Below, in pieces: positions 18,629-28,939 of a DNA stretch of 59,789 nt. Within the stretch, counting starts at the first letter, position 1. Each line of letters starts with the position of its first letter. Below the pieces are notes generated by a model. The model saw only the letters and a list, made by a program, of their open reading frames with translations, was not told the DNA's origin and searched no databases. Source of the DNA: Streptomyces sp. NRRL F-6676 (lineage in GTDB: Bacteria; Actinomycetota; Actinomycetes; Streptomycetales; Streptomycetaceae); NCBI RefSeq assembly GCF_000725625.1, contig NZ_JOHS01000036.1:1-59789 (forward strand), read 5' to 3'. Both the position numbers and the translations under genes were made by a program.

Positions 18629-20161
18629 TCAGCGCTCGGACGGTGCCGGGGCGTACTCGTACCAGTCGAAGGCGACCGTGCCCTGCGTGGCGTACATGCC
18701 GATCACCCGGCCGGTGAAGCCGCCGGCGATCTCGGTGGACAGGTAGCGTCCGTCGAGTTCGGCGAGCGGGTGGGTGTCCGGGGTGGTGGGGTCACCGAGG
18801 AAGAAGGCGAGGGTGTCGGGGCCCGTGGTGCCACCGTCGGTGAGTGCGGGTGAGGCGGGGACGAGGTCGGACGTGCGGATCGTCACCGTGAGGAGCAGTG
18901 GGCCGGGCGGGGCGGCCTCGCGGGCCACGGTCTGGCGCAAGGGGCCGATCCGGGCGACGACGGCGACCTCGCCGTTCCCGGCCTCCACCTCGTAGTGGTG
19001 GGCCTCGTCCAGGCGCACGCAGAGGCCGCCGCGTCCGGTGCCCGGGTCGATCAGGGCGGTGACGCGGCAGTCGTGGTGCTGCTGGCGGCGGCCGACGAAG
19101 GTGTACCCGGGGCTGTCCAGGGTCGGGCCGGTGGCGTGCAGGACCAGCCGGCCCGGGCGTTCGGTGAGCGACCAGGAGCCCTCCGGGCGGGCGAACGGGG
19201 AGATCCAGTGCGGGGCGAGGACGGGGGCGTCGAAGTCGTCGCGGGCGGGCGGGGCCGGGACGGGGTGCCGGGCGCCGCCCGGGGCCGGGTGGCTCTCGGG
19301 GACGGGCGCGACGACGGGCCAGCCGTCCTCGCCCCACTCCACGGGGGTCAGGAACGTCTCGCGGCCCAGGACGTGCACGTCGGGCGTGAAGCCGCGGGGG
19401 CGGACGCCGAGCAGCACCATCCACCAGGTGCCGTCGGGGGCCTGCACCAGGTCGGCGTGGCCGGTGTTCTGGATGGGGCGGGCGGTGCCGCTGTGGGACA
19501 GCAGGGGGGTGGCGGGCGCCCCCTCCCAGGGGCCGCGCGGCGAGCGGCCGCGGGCCAGGGAGACGCTGTGGCCGCGTTCGGTGCCGCCCTCCGCGATCAG
19601 CAGGTACCACCAGTCGCCGATGCGGTGGAGGTGCGGCGCCTCGGGGTACTTGAGGCCGGTGCCCGACCAGGTGGGGAAGGGGCCTTCCAGCACCTCGCCC
19701 TTCACCGGGTCGATCCTCGCCAGGTTGATGCCCCCTTCGGGGCCGGAGAAGGCGCACCAGCAGGTGCCGTCCTCCTCCCACGCGAGGTCGGGGTCGATGC
19801 CGGTGAGGTCGAGCCACACGGGGTCGCTCCACGGCCCCTCGGGACGCTCGGCCGAGACGACGAAGTTGCCGCCTCCGTCGATGTTGGTGTTGACGACCCA
19901 GAAACGGCCGTCGTGGTGGCGGATCGTGGGGGCGTAGAGGCCTCCGGACGCCTTGGCCCCGGGGAGGGGCAGCGGCAGTTGGCCGGGCCGGTCCAGCACG
20001 TTGCCGATCTGCTCCCAGTGCACGAGGTCCCTGCTGTGGAAGAGGGGCAGCCCGGGGAAGTACTCGAAGCTGGAGCACACCAGGTAGTAGTCGTCCCCGA
20101 CCCGGCACACGCTCGGATCGGGGTGGAACCCGGGAATCACCGGGTTGTCGTAGGTGTGCAC
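18629..20161 (-). CDS. GH43 beta-xylosidase
   Basis: This is a 510-residue five-bladed propeller glycosidase with a C-terminal beta-sandwich (residues about 320-505). The three catalytic acids are visible: D15 (PGFHPDPSV, general base), D123 (GIDPDLAWEEDG, pKa modulator) and E174 (YPEAPHL, general acid). There is no signal peptide, so it acts in the cytoplasm on imported xylo-oligosaccharides. The GTG at 20161 has AAGGAA about 9 bases upstream; another GTG lies at 20167. It is downstream of and co-directional with the XlnA-type xylanase, 183 bp away, consistent with joint xylan use. Confidence 0.9.
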   Translation of the reverse strand: MHTYDNPVIPGFHPDPSVCRVGDDYYLVCSSFEYFPGLPLFHSRDLVHWEQIGNVLDRPGQLPLPLPGAKASGGLYAPTIRHHDGRFWVVNTNIDGGGNFVVSAERPEGPWSDPVWLDLTGIDPDLAWEEDGTCWCAFSGPEGGINLARIDPVKGEVLEGPFPTWSGTGLKYPEAPHLHRIGDWWYLLIAEGGTERGHSVSLARGRSPRGPWEGAPATPLLSHSGTARPIQNTGHADLVQAPDGTWWMVLLGVRPRGFTPDVHVLGRETFLTPVEWGEDGWPVVAPVPESHPAPGGARHPVPAPPARDDFDAPVLAPHWISPFARPEGSWSLTERPGRLVLHATGPTLDSPGYTFVGRRQQHHDCRVTALIDPGTGRGGLCVRLDEAHHYEVEAGNGEVAVVARIGPLRQTVAREAAPPGPLLLTVTIRTSDLVPASPALTDGGTTGPDTLAFFLGDPTTPDTHPLAELDGRYLSTEIAGGFTGRVIGMYATQGTVAFDWYEYAPAPSER

Positions 20162-20344
20162 GTGCACGTGTTCCTTTCGCTTCGTGGGCGGCGCGCGGTG
20201 GTTCGGACGGCTCGCCCTGCGGCGCCGTCTTCGCGCCGGGGGGACGGCTCGCCCTGCCGGCGCGGTGTGCACGCCGGGAGGGCCGCCGCCACGATGGCGG
20301 CGGCCCCATGGCCCCTCAGTGCCGGCAGGCCATGTCGGAACGTG

Positions 20345-22036
<1,692 letters not shown>

Positions 22037-22131
22037 TCACCGGGCAGCCGCTGCCGGGGCGGGTGGAGGCGCCTCCGAGAGCGGTGAGTCGCCCTCTCCC
22101 GACTTATGACGCCCCGGGGACCGGCATATTC

Positions 22132-22144
22132 TCGAAACTATCGG
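22132..22144. promoter_or_regulatory. Partial second copy of the xylanase-type palindrome
   Basis: TCGAAACTATCGG matches the element at 21997-22009 at 11 of 13 positions and lies 65 bp before the start of the divergent endonuclease/phosphatase gene. It could be the operator for that gene or a second site in a looped complex. Confidence 0.3.
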
Positions 22145-22208
22145 AACACGACTTGACCCCTGGCGTCCGAACGCCGATCGTCGTGCGCATCCACTGCGAG
22201 GGGGCGAG

Positions 22209-23045
22209 GTGTCGGGGAGGGACGCGCGGCTGCTCGTCGGCGCCGTGATCGTGGCGTGCATGCTGCTCGCCGGGCCCGTCGCGCCGGGCGGGGCGCCCTT
22301 CGCCGGGTCGCTGCCCGTCGGTACCGCGCGGGAGGTCGTGGACGGCCGGGTCATGACGTGGAACCTGTGCAACCCCTGCGGGGCGGGCGACGTCGACCGG
22401 GCGGCGGAGATCGCCACGTACCGGCCGCAGGTCGTCGGCGTGCAGGAGGCGTGCGCACGTGACGTCGAGCGGATCCGGGACTATCTGGAGAGCCTCTACG
22501 GGCTGGTGTACCACGTCGCGTACGGTTCGGTGCTCCACGACTGGGGGCGCTGCGGGGGCGCGCCCTGGAGCCCGGGGGGCTACGGGCAGGCGCTCCTCTC
22601 GGCGGCACCGATGACGGACCGGGTCGTCGTGGAGTACCCCGACGGCGGCTCCGAGGACCGCGGTTATCTCGCGGTCACCACCGAGGTGGCCGGCCGGCCG
22701 GTCCGGGTCTTCGACACCCACTTCGCCGAGCGGCGTCAGGAGCCGGTCCGGGCGGGGCAGGCCCGGGTGCTCGCCGCGGCGGTCGCCAAGCACGACCGTG
22801 CGCTCGTCCTCGGAGACTTCAACGCCGTACCGGACGCTCCCGAACTCGACCCCGTGTGGCACCTGGCCGTGGACGCCGACCCCCGGTGCCGTCCCCCGGC
22901 CGCCGCTGCCTGCGAGCCGACCACCGACTGGCGCAGCAGGTTCGACTACGTCTTCCTGCGCGGCCTCACCGCCCGCGCGCACGGCGTGCATCCCACCCCG
23001 TACTCGGACCACCACCTGCTGCACGCCGATCTGGACCCCGCCTGA
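22209..23045 (+). CDS. Secreted endonuclease/exonuclease/phosphatase-family protein
   Basis: This 278-residue protein starts at GTG 22209, with GAGGGG just upstream. The N-terminal segment (LLVGAVIVACMLLAGPVAPG) is a signal peptide or membrane anchor. The EEP fold blocks are present: MTWNLCNP, VQEA with the metal-binding Glu, FDTHF, LGDFNA with Asp and Asn, and the final SDHH. The substrate could be nucleic acid, phospholipid or an inositol phosphate. It is divergent from xlnA with a shared 391-bp control region that has two related palindromes. Confidence 0.8.
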   Translation: MSGRDARLLVGAVIVACMLLAGPVAPGGAPFAGSLPVGTAREVVDGRVMTWNLCNPCGAGDVDRAAEIATYRPQVVGVQEACARDVERIRDYLESLYGLVYHVAYGSVLHDWGRCGGAPWSPGGYGQALLSAAPMTDRVVVEYPDGGSEDRGYLAVTTEVAGRPVRVFDTHFAERRQEPVRAGQARVLAAAVAKHDRALVLGDFNAVPDAPELDPVWHLAVDADPRCRPPAAAACEPTTDWRSRFDYVFLRGLTARAHGVHPTPYSDHHLLHADLDPA

Positions 23046-23632
23046 ACGGCGGACGGACGACCGGCGGCCACCGGCCGGCGGGCCCCGCCAATTGAACTCG
23101 GTGCACGGCCGGGCCCGGCCCGGCGGGGACCCGTGGACACCGGTGTATCCCCCATCGGGCAGTTCTCGTCGCGGACCCCGCGGGCGTGCCGGACGGCCGG
23201 TTCCGCCGCCGCGTGTGCGTGCGGGTGCCGCGGCCTCCTCTTCCGTCCGTCCGCGCCCAGGACTTCGGCCTCCGCGCCTGCCCCGGCGGACCGCTGCCGT
23301 GCCCCGTCGGCCGGCCGTGGGCAGAGGGTGCCCACGGCGGGGTGAACCTCCGTGCGGTCCCTGCCGTCTCGTCGGGCGACTGCGGCCGACCGTGCCGCGC
23401 GTCGCGCCCGGCCCGTCCGGCGCCCCCTGCTCCGGCCCCCGACGACGGTCCAGCCGGTGGGGACGCCGGCGCCGGCGCCGTGTCCTTACGTACCGCCGGG
23501 GCGGTCCGGTTCGCACCTGCCGGCCCCGGCTCCCACTCCGGGGCAGGAGACCATGCATCCTTCAGTCGACGACCGACCCGCCCGCGGGACCTCAGCCGCC
23601 GGGCTCCCGGCGACCGGTGGCGGTGCCACGGC
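23046..23632. other. Long GC-rich leader region before the transporter gene
   Basis: No convincing gene was found. The transporter frame is open from 23186, but residues before the ATG at 23633 are Arg/Pro/Ala-rich without family similarity. GC-rich inverted repeats (for example GGCCGGGCCCGGCCCGG near 23108) may be a transcription stop for the preceding gene. Confidence 0.35.
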
Positions 23633-24856
23633 ATGAGGCACCGCTTCGATCCGCTGACCGCGGCGGCGATGGCGGTCGCCGTGCTCTCCATCTCGGCGAC
23701 GGCGCCCCTCACCGCCGCCGCCTCCGCCTCACCGCTGGCCATGGCGTTCTGGCGCAACGCCCTCGGCTTCGCCACCCTCGGCCCGTTCCTGTTACTGCTG
23801 CGCCGCCGCGAGGTGGCACGCGTGGCCCGCGGCGAACGTACCCTTCTGCGCCGGGCGCAGTGGGCGCCCCTGGGCCTCGGCGCCCTGGCCGCCACGGCGC
23901 TCGCGCTGCACTTCGCGGCCTTCATGACCAGCACGCGGCTGACCAGCGTCGCCATGTCGACCGCGCTCGTCGCCACACAGCCCGTCTGGCAGGCCCTCAT
24001 CGCGGCGAGCCGGGGCGTCCGGGCGAGCAGGAGGACCTGGGCGGGCCTCGGCCTCGCCGTGGCCGGCGCGGCCGGTGCCGCCGGTCTCGACATCACCTCC
24101 GGCGGCACCGCGCTGGCCGGGGACCTGCTCGCCCTCGGCGGTGCCGTCGCGCAGGCCGCCTACACCGCGCTGAGCCAGAGCGCGCGCAGCGACATGAGTA
24201 CGCCGATGTACTCGACGGTCTGCTCCCTGGTGTGCGGGCTGGAGCTCTTCCTGCTCTGCCGACTGACCGGCGTGCCGCTCACCGGCTTCGACACCTCGAC
24301 CCATCTGTCGCTGCTCGGTCTGCTGCTCCTGCCCCAGCTCCTGGGTCTCGGCTCCCTGAACTTCGCGCTCGGCAGGGCATCGGCGACGACCATGAGCGTG
24401 CTGCTCCTGCTGGAGACCCCGGTGGCCGCGGTCACCGCCTGGCTGCTGATGGGACAGCGCGTCCAGCCGGCGTCCGTCCCGGGGCTGCTGCTCCTCATCG
24501 TCGGCGTGATGGTCGTGGTGAGGACCGGCGGTGAGGAACAGGCCCCCGCGCCACAGGAGCACGGGACGCCGTACGCACCGCCCCCTCCGGCCCACGCCTC
24601 GGAAGCCTTCCCACCGCCTCCGTCCCCACTGCCGCAACCCGTCCCATGGCCCGCCACGCCCGACCCGGCCCCGTCCCGGACCTGGCCCGCCGCACCGACC
24701 CCCGCCCCGTCCCCGCCCCGTCCCCCGGTACGCGACCCCCGAGTGGCCTGGGCCGCGCTGGAGGCCGACAGCCCCACCCTGACCCTCAGCTACCACGGCG
24801 CGGGGGTGTTCGACGGACTGCCCACCGTCCGGCAGGGCGCGGTGGGACAGCCCTGA
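23633..24856 (+). CDS. EamA/DMT-family transporter with Pro-rich tail
   Basis: This 407-residue membrane protein has about ten hydrophobic helices in two EamA repeats over residues 1-300, typical of drug/metabolite exporters (FWRNALGF, ATQPVWQALI, LLLETPVAAVTAWLLMGQRV). The remaining hundred residues are unusual: a Pro-rich cytoplasmic tail (PPPPAHASEAFPPPPS) followed by WAALEADSPTLTLSYHGAGVFDGLP. The ATG at 23633 is chosen because family similarity begins there; the ribosome site is weak. The exported compound is unknown. Confidence 0.8.
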   Translation: MRHRFDPLTAAAMAVAVLSISATAPLTAAASASPLAMAFWRNALGFATLGPFLLLLRRREVARVARGERTLLRRAQWAPLGLGALAATALALHFAAFMTSTRLTSVAMSTALVATQPVWQALIAASRGVRASRRTWAGLGLAVAGAAGAAGLDITSGGTALAGDLLALGGAVAQAAYTALSQSARSDMSTPMYSTVCSLVCGLELFLLCRLTGVPLTGFDTSTHLSLLGLLLLPQLLGLGSLNFALGRASATTMSVLLLLETPVAAVTAWLLMGQRVQPASVPGLLLLIVGVMVVVRTGGEEQAPAPQEHGTPYAPPPPAHASEAFPPPPSPLPQPVPWPATPDPAPSRTWPAAPTPAPSPPRPPVRDPRVAWAALEADSPTLTLSYHGAGVFDGLPTVRQGAVGQP

Positions 24857-24894
24857 CGGGGTCTCCCCGACGGGGGCGCCGCCGCACGCCCCCG

Positions 24895-25563
24895 TCAGTC
24901 CGTCCGCGGCCTGGCCAGGCCGCGGTCGTAGGCGAAGATGACCGCCTGGATACGGTCCCTGGCGCCGATCTTGGCGAGGACCCGGCCCACGTGGGTCTTG
25001 ACCGTGGACTCCGACAGGACGAACTCGGCGGCGATCTCGCCGTTGGTGAGGCCCTTGCCGATGGCGACGAGGATCTCGCGTTCGCGGTCGGTGAGGGAGG
25101 AGAGTCCCGGGTCCTCGGCGGTGTCGGAGCGGTGGGCGGGGACGTACCGGGCGAACTCGTCCAGGAGGCGGCGGGTGAGGGCGGGGGCGATGACCGCGTC
25201 GCCGGCGGCAACGGCGCGAATGCCGGCGAGGAGTTCCTCGGGGCGGGCGTCCTTGAGGAGGAAGCCGCTGGCGCCGGCGCGGAGGGCGGCGTGGACGTAC
25301 TCGTCGAGGTCGAAGGTGGTGAGGACCAGGACGCGGGAGCGGCCGCCGGAGGCGACGATGCGGCGGGTGGCCTCGATGCCGTCCATGCCGGGCATGCGGA
25401 CGTCCATCAGGACGACGTCCGGGCGCAGTTCGGCGGCCTTGCGGACCGCCTCCGCGCCGTGCGCCGCCTCGCCGACGACGTCGGTCCCGGGCACGGAGTC
25501 GAGGAGCAGATGGAAGCCGTAGCGCTGAAGCGGCTGGTCGTCGACGATGAGGACGGTGGTCAT
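24895..25563 (-). CDS. NarL/LuxR-type response regulator
   Basis: This 222-residue protein has a receiver domain at 1-120 with phospho-acceptor D54 (VVLMDVRMPG) and the acidic pocket at VDD. The C-terminal LuxR-type helix-turn-helix at about 155-215 includes LTDREREILVAIGKGLTNGEIA and STVKTHVGRVLAKIG. Its ATG overlaps the sensor-kinase stop in an ATGA, showing translational coupling. It probably controls the adjacent ABC-2 transporter operon; paired repeats at 28894-28937 are candidate sites. Confidence 0.92.
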   Translation of the reverse strand: MTTVLIVDDQPLQRYGFHLLLDSVPGTDVVGEAAHGAEAVRKAAELRPDVVLMDVRMPGMDGIEATRRIVASGGRSRVLVLTTFDLDEYVHAALRAGASGFLLKDARPEELLAGIRAVAAGDAVIAPALTRRLLDEFARYVPAHRSDTAEDPGLSSLTDREREILVAIGKGLTNGEIAAEFVLSESTVKTHVGRVLAKIGARDRIQAVIFAYDRGLARPRTD

Positions 25564-26888
25564 CGCCCACCGTCCTGCGGGGTGAGGTCGAGGACGGCCT
25601 CGACGCGCCATCCGCCGCCGCCCGTCGGCCCGGCGGTGACGGTGCCCCCGTACAGTGCCGCGCGTTCCCGCATGCCCACCAGGCCGTGCCCTTCGTCGTT
25701 CGGCGGTCCGGACCGCAGCGCCGGGCCGGTGTCCACGGCCCGTACGGTGAGCCGGCCGTCCGCCACGAGGACGGCCAGCCGGGTCCGGGTACCGCTCTCG
25801 GCGTGCTTCAGGGTGTTGGTGAGCGCCTCCTGGACGATGCGGTACACCGTCAGTTGTACCCCGCTGTCCAGGGCCTCCACGTCGCCGGAGGTCCGGTAGA
25901 CGACCTCGAGTCCGGCGGCGCGCACCGTGGCGCACAACGCGCCGATGTCCATGATGCCGGGCTGCGGGCTGAGTTCGGGGCCGCTGCCGGGGCCGTCGAC
26001 GGCCTTGCGCAGGACGCCGAGCACGCGCCGCAGTTCGCCGAGGGCCAGCCTGCCGGTGTCGCCGATGAGCCGGAGGGCCTCCTTGCCCCGTTCGGGGGCG
26101 GTGTCGGTGGCGTAGGCACCGGCGTCGGCCAGCGTGATGATGACGGACAGGTTGTGGCCGACGATGTCGTGCATCTCGCGGGCGACGCGGGTCCGTTCGG
26201 TGGCCGCGGCCAGTCTGATGCGCTGGTCGCGCTCGGTCTCCAGCCGGGCGGCGCGGTCGCGGAGCCCTTCGAGCTGGGCGCGGCGGATGCGGACCGTCAG
26301 GCCGAGCGCGAGGGCCGCGGTCGCCGTGCTGAGCAGGAAGAACAGCGCGTCCCAGACGGAGACGACCGACGCGGCGCGGACCGCGACCAGCGCCATGGCG
26401 CCCGCCATCACCGCGCAGGCCCACGGCAGTTGGCGCAGCCGCCCGTGCAGGGTCAGGCTGTAGAGGGCGACGAACAGGGCGACGTCCGCGCGCAGTGCCG
26501 CGTCCAGGGACCATTGCAGGACGAACACCGCGGCGATGGAGCCGAAAGCCACGAGCGGGCGGCGCCGGCGCCACAGCAGGGGCAGCACCAGCCCGGCCTG
26601 AAGCGCCAGCATGGCCGCGACGGGCAGTTGGGTGAAGGCGAGCCGGATCCGCCGCGGGCCGTCGCCGTCGTCGCCGTCGTGCAGCAGGTCGGGCAGGCAG
26701 AACATCAGGAAGAGCAGGACCACGACCGCGGTGTCGAGGACCCAGGGGTGTGCGCGGTCGGCGTGCCGCAGCCGCCGGCCGCCCCGGGACAGGCGGGCGA
26801 CCAGCGGCCCCAGCACGCCGAGCTCGTCGGTGGTCATGGTCATGGACGTCACGGTGCCATGGTCCGCCCCGCCGGCCGTCACTGCCAC
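25560..26888 (-). CDS. Sensor histidine kinase (HPK7 type)
   Basis: This 442-residue protein starts at GTG 26888 with GAGGAG 7 bases upstream. About six hydrophobic helices span residues 48-200, with no large extracellular loop, so it likely senses membrane stress. A HisKA_3 dimerisation domain carries phospho-acceptor H240 (REMHDIVGHNLSV), and an HATPase domain carries TVYRIVQEALTNTLKHA and GHGLVGMRERA. The layout is that of kinases regulating ABC-2 exporters, as seen here. Confidence 0.9.
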   Translation of the reverse strand: MAVTAGGADHGTVTSMTMTTDELGVLGPLVARLSRGGRRLRHADRAHPWVLDTAVVVLLFLMFCLPDLLHDGDDGDGPRRIRLAFTQLPVAAMLALQAGLVLPLLWRRRRPLVAFGSIAAVFVLQWSLDAALRADVALFVALYSLTLHGRLRQLPWACAVMAGAMALVAVRAASVVSVWDALFFLLSTATAALALGLTVRIRRAQLEGLRDRAARLETERDQRIRLAAATERTRVAREMHDIVGHNLSVIITLADAGAYATDTAPERGKEALRLIGDTGRLALGELRRVLGVLRKAVDGPGSGPELSPQPGIMDIGALCATVRAAGLEVVYRTSGDVEALDSGVQLTVYRIVQEALTNTLKHAESGTRTRLAVLVADGRLTVRAVDTGPALRSGPPNDEGHGLVGMRERAALYGGTVTAGPTGGGGWRVEAVLDLTPQDGGR

Positions 26889-26925
26889 GGTCCGTCTCCT
26901 CGGGCGTCGCTGTCACGGTCCGTAC

Positions 26926-27003
26926 GGTCACACATCACTGTCCCGGTCCGTACGTCACACGTCACTGTCACGGCCTGTACGTCACACGTCACTGTCCGGC
27001 CCG
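26926..27003. repeat. 27-bp tandem repeats between permease and kinase genes
   Basis: Units built on GTCACACGTCACTGTCACGG and ending in TGTAC or CGTAC repeat at about 26926, 26954 and 26981, with an earlier partial unit from 26906. They occupy almost the whole gap between the transporter permease and the kinase. They lie outside both coding regions. Confidence 0.6.
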
Positions 27004-27008
27004 CCCGG

Positions 27009-27848
27009 TCAGACGTCGGTGCGGGCCAGCCGGTACGCCGCGCCCGCGAGCGCCAGCGCGGTCCAGCCGGCGAAGACGAGCAGCCCGGTGCCCGGCGACA
27101 GCGTCGAGGAGTCGTGGGTGAGGGCGAACATCGCCTGCCCCGCCTCGGACGGCAGGTAGGGGCCGATGTTGTCCTGCCAGGAACTCGGCAGCAGGGAGAT
27201 GAGCCCCGGGATCAGCATCAGGGCGGCGACCAGTACCGAGATGCCGCCGGCCACCGACCGCAGGAGCGCGCCCAGGGCGGTGCCGATCACGCCGACCATG
27301 CCGAGGTAGAGCCCGGCGCCCAGCAGGCTGCGCACGACGCCCGCGTCCGAGAGCCCCAGGGCCGCGGGCGTGTCCGCGACCATGCCGTTCCCGCACAGGA
27401 AGGCGACGAAGCCGCCGGCCGTCGCCACGACCAGGGCGACGAGACCGAACACGGCCGCCTTGGACCACAGCACGGGCAGCCGGCGCGGCACCGCCGCGAG
27501 CGTGGAGCGGATCATGCCGGTGGAGTACTCCCCCGCCGTGACCAGCACACCGAGGACGCCCAGGGCCAGTTGGGCGAAGTTGGTGCCGAAGAGGGACAGG
27601 CTGACGGCCGTCGAGTCGGCGAGGTCGGGGTCCAGGTTGCCGGCGTCGTAGCCCGACGTGTAGCGGCTCGCGGCGATCAGGCCGAAGGCCACCAGGAACA
27701 GCAGGGCGACGCCCAGGGTGATCCAGGTCGAACGCAGGGACCACAGCTTGGCCCACTCGGAGGCGAGCACCCGCCGTCCGGTCACCCGGTAGACGGGGCG
27801 GGCGGGCGCGGTCCGCGGTTCCTCGGTGGTTGCGGTGAGCGTGCTCAT
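27009..27848 (-). CDS. ABC-2 transporter permease
   Basis: This 279-residue integral membrane protein has a cytoplasmic N-terminus (ASEWAKLWSLRSTWITL, the usual ABC-2 entry motif) and six predicted membrane helices, including the GEYSTGMIRSTLAAVPRR block conserved in this exporter group. Its ATG overlaps the ATPase stop by 4 bp, so both are made together. It probably exports a peptide, lipid or drug. It is followed by the kinase after 120 bp of tandem repeats. Confidence 0.88.
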   Translation of the reverse strand: MSTLTATTEEPRTAPARPVYRVTGRRVLASEWAKLWSLRSTWITLGVALLFLVAFGLIAASRYTSGYDAGNLDPDLADSTAVSLSLFGTNFAQLALGVLGVLVTAGEYSTGMIRSTLAAVPRRLPVLWSKAAVFGLVALVVATAGGFVAFLCGNGMVADTPAALGLSDAGVVRSLLGAGLYLGMVGVIGTALGALLRSVAGGISVLVAALMLIPGLISLLPSSWQDNIGPYLPSEAGQAMFALTHDSSTLSPGTGLLVFAGWTALALAGAAYRLARTDV

Positions 27849-28810
27849 GCGGTCCTCCCCAGGTCGTTGTCGCCGGTCGTCCTCGCGCCGGCGTCGGCGC
27901 CGGTCGTCGTGCCGTGGTACTCCACGGCGTCCCTCGTCAGCTCCATGAACGCCTCCTCCAGTGACACGGTGCGCGCGGTCAGCTCGAACAGGGCGATCCC
28001 GTGCTCCGCCGCCCGCAGTCCGATCTCCCGGGCGGTCAGCCCGGTCACCTGGAGCTCCTCGGAGCCGATCCGGCCGGTGACGTCGACGCCCGGCCCGGCC
28101 AGGACCTCCCGCAGCCGCGCGGGGTCCGCCGTCGCCACCTTCACCGTGTCGCCGCCCGCCTCGCGGATCAGGTCCGCCACGGTGGTGTCGGCGAGCAGCC
28201 GGCCGCGTCCCACGACGATCAGATGGTCGGCCACGAGGGCCATCTCGCTCATCAGGTGCGAGGAGACGAAGACCGTACGGCCCTGTTCGGCGAGCCCCTT
28301 GAGGAGGTTGCGGATCCAGAGCACGCCCTCGGGGTCGAGCCCGTTGACCGGCTCGTCCAGCATCACCGTCTGCGGATCGCCCAGCAGCGCCGCCGCGATG
28401 CCGAGCCGCTGCCCCATGCCGAGGGAGAAGGCGCCGGCCCGCTTCCCCGCCACCCCGCTCAGCCCGGCGAGCTCGATGACCTCGCCGACCCGGCGGTCCG
28501 GGATGCCGTGGGTCAGCGCCAGCGCCCTGAGATGGTGGTACGCCGAGCGGCCCGGGTGGATCGACTTGGCCTCCAGGAGGGCGCCGACCTCCTGGAGCGG
28601 CGCCCGGTGGCGGGCGTAGTGGCGGCCGTTCACGGTGACGGAGCCGCTCGTCGGGGCGTCCAGGCCGACGATCATCCGCATGGTCGTGGACTTGCCCGCG
28701 CCGTTGGGGCCGAGGAAGCCGGTCACGGTGCCCGGCTTCACGGTGAACTCCAGCCCGTCGACGGCCGTCTTCTCGCCGTACCTCTTCGTCAAACGCCGTG
28801 CGTCGATCAT
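27845..28810 (-). CDS. ABC transporter ATP-binding protein
   Basis: This 321-residue ATPase of the DrrA/CcmA-type exporter class has Walker A GPNGAGKST at 34-42, signature SLGMGQRLG, Walker B TVMLDEPVNGLDP and the switch His in SSHLM. The C-terminal hundred residues form the extension typical of antibiotic and bacitracin-type exporters. The ATG at 28810 is preceded by GGGAGG. It is the first gene of a four-gene operon: ATPase, permease, kinase, response regulator. Confidence 0.92.
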   Translation of the reverse strand: MIDARRLTKRYGEKTAVDGLEFTVKPGTVTGFLGPNGAGKSTTMRMIVGLDAPTSGSVTVNGRHYARHRAPLQEVGALLEAKSIHPGRSAYHHLRALALTHGIPDRRVGEVIELAGLSGVAGKRAGAFSLGMGQRLGIAAALLGDPQTVMLDEPVNGLDPEGVLWIRNLLKGLAEQGRTVFVSSHLMSEMALVADHLIVVGRGRLLADTTVADLIREAGGDTVKVATADPARLREVLAGPGVDVTGRIGSEELQVTGLTAREIGLRAAEHGIALFELTARTVSLEEAFMELTRDAVEYHGTTTGADAGARTTGDNDLGRTA

Positions 28811-28865
28811 GCCCGCGCCTCCCTGTCGGCCCCCGGCGCCCGCGGTCCGCGGCGCCATAGGGGCA

Positions 28866-28937
28866 ACGCTAGGGGCGGGAGTGGGGCGATCCGGTGGTAC
28901 CGGGGGGCCGAACCGCGCGGGTCGCGTGGTACCCGGG
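28866..28937 (-). promoter_or_regulatory. Promoter region with paired repeats of the ABC/two-component operon
   Basis: Two direct repeats, GTGGTACCGGGG (28894-28905) and GTGGTACCCGGG (28926-28937), are spaced 32 bp apart, three helical turns. On the minus strand a TAGCGT at 28871-28866 could be the -10 element, placing the repeats upstream of the promoter as activator sites. They lie between the ATPase start and the end of the GST gene. Confidence 0.35.
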
Positions 28938-28939
28938 TA

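Noticed and set aside
25686..28619. Long plus-strand open frame of 977 codons
   Set aside because: It is antisense to the kinase, permease and ATPase genes, whose family motifs are unambiguous.
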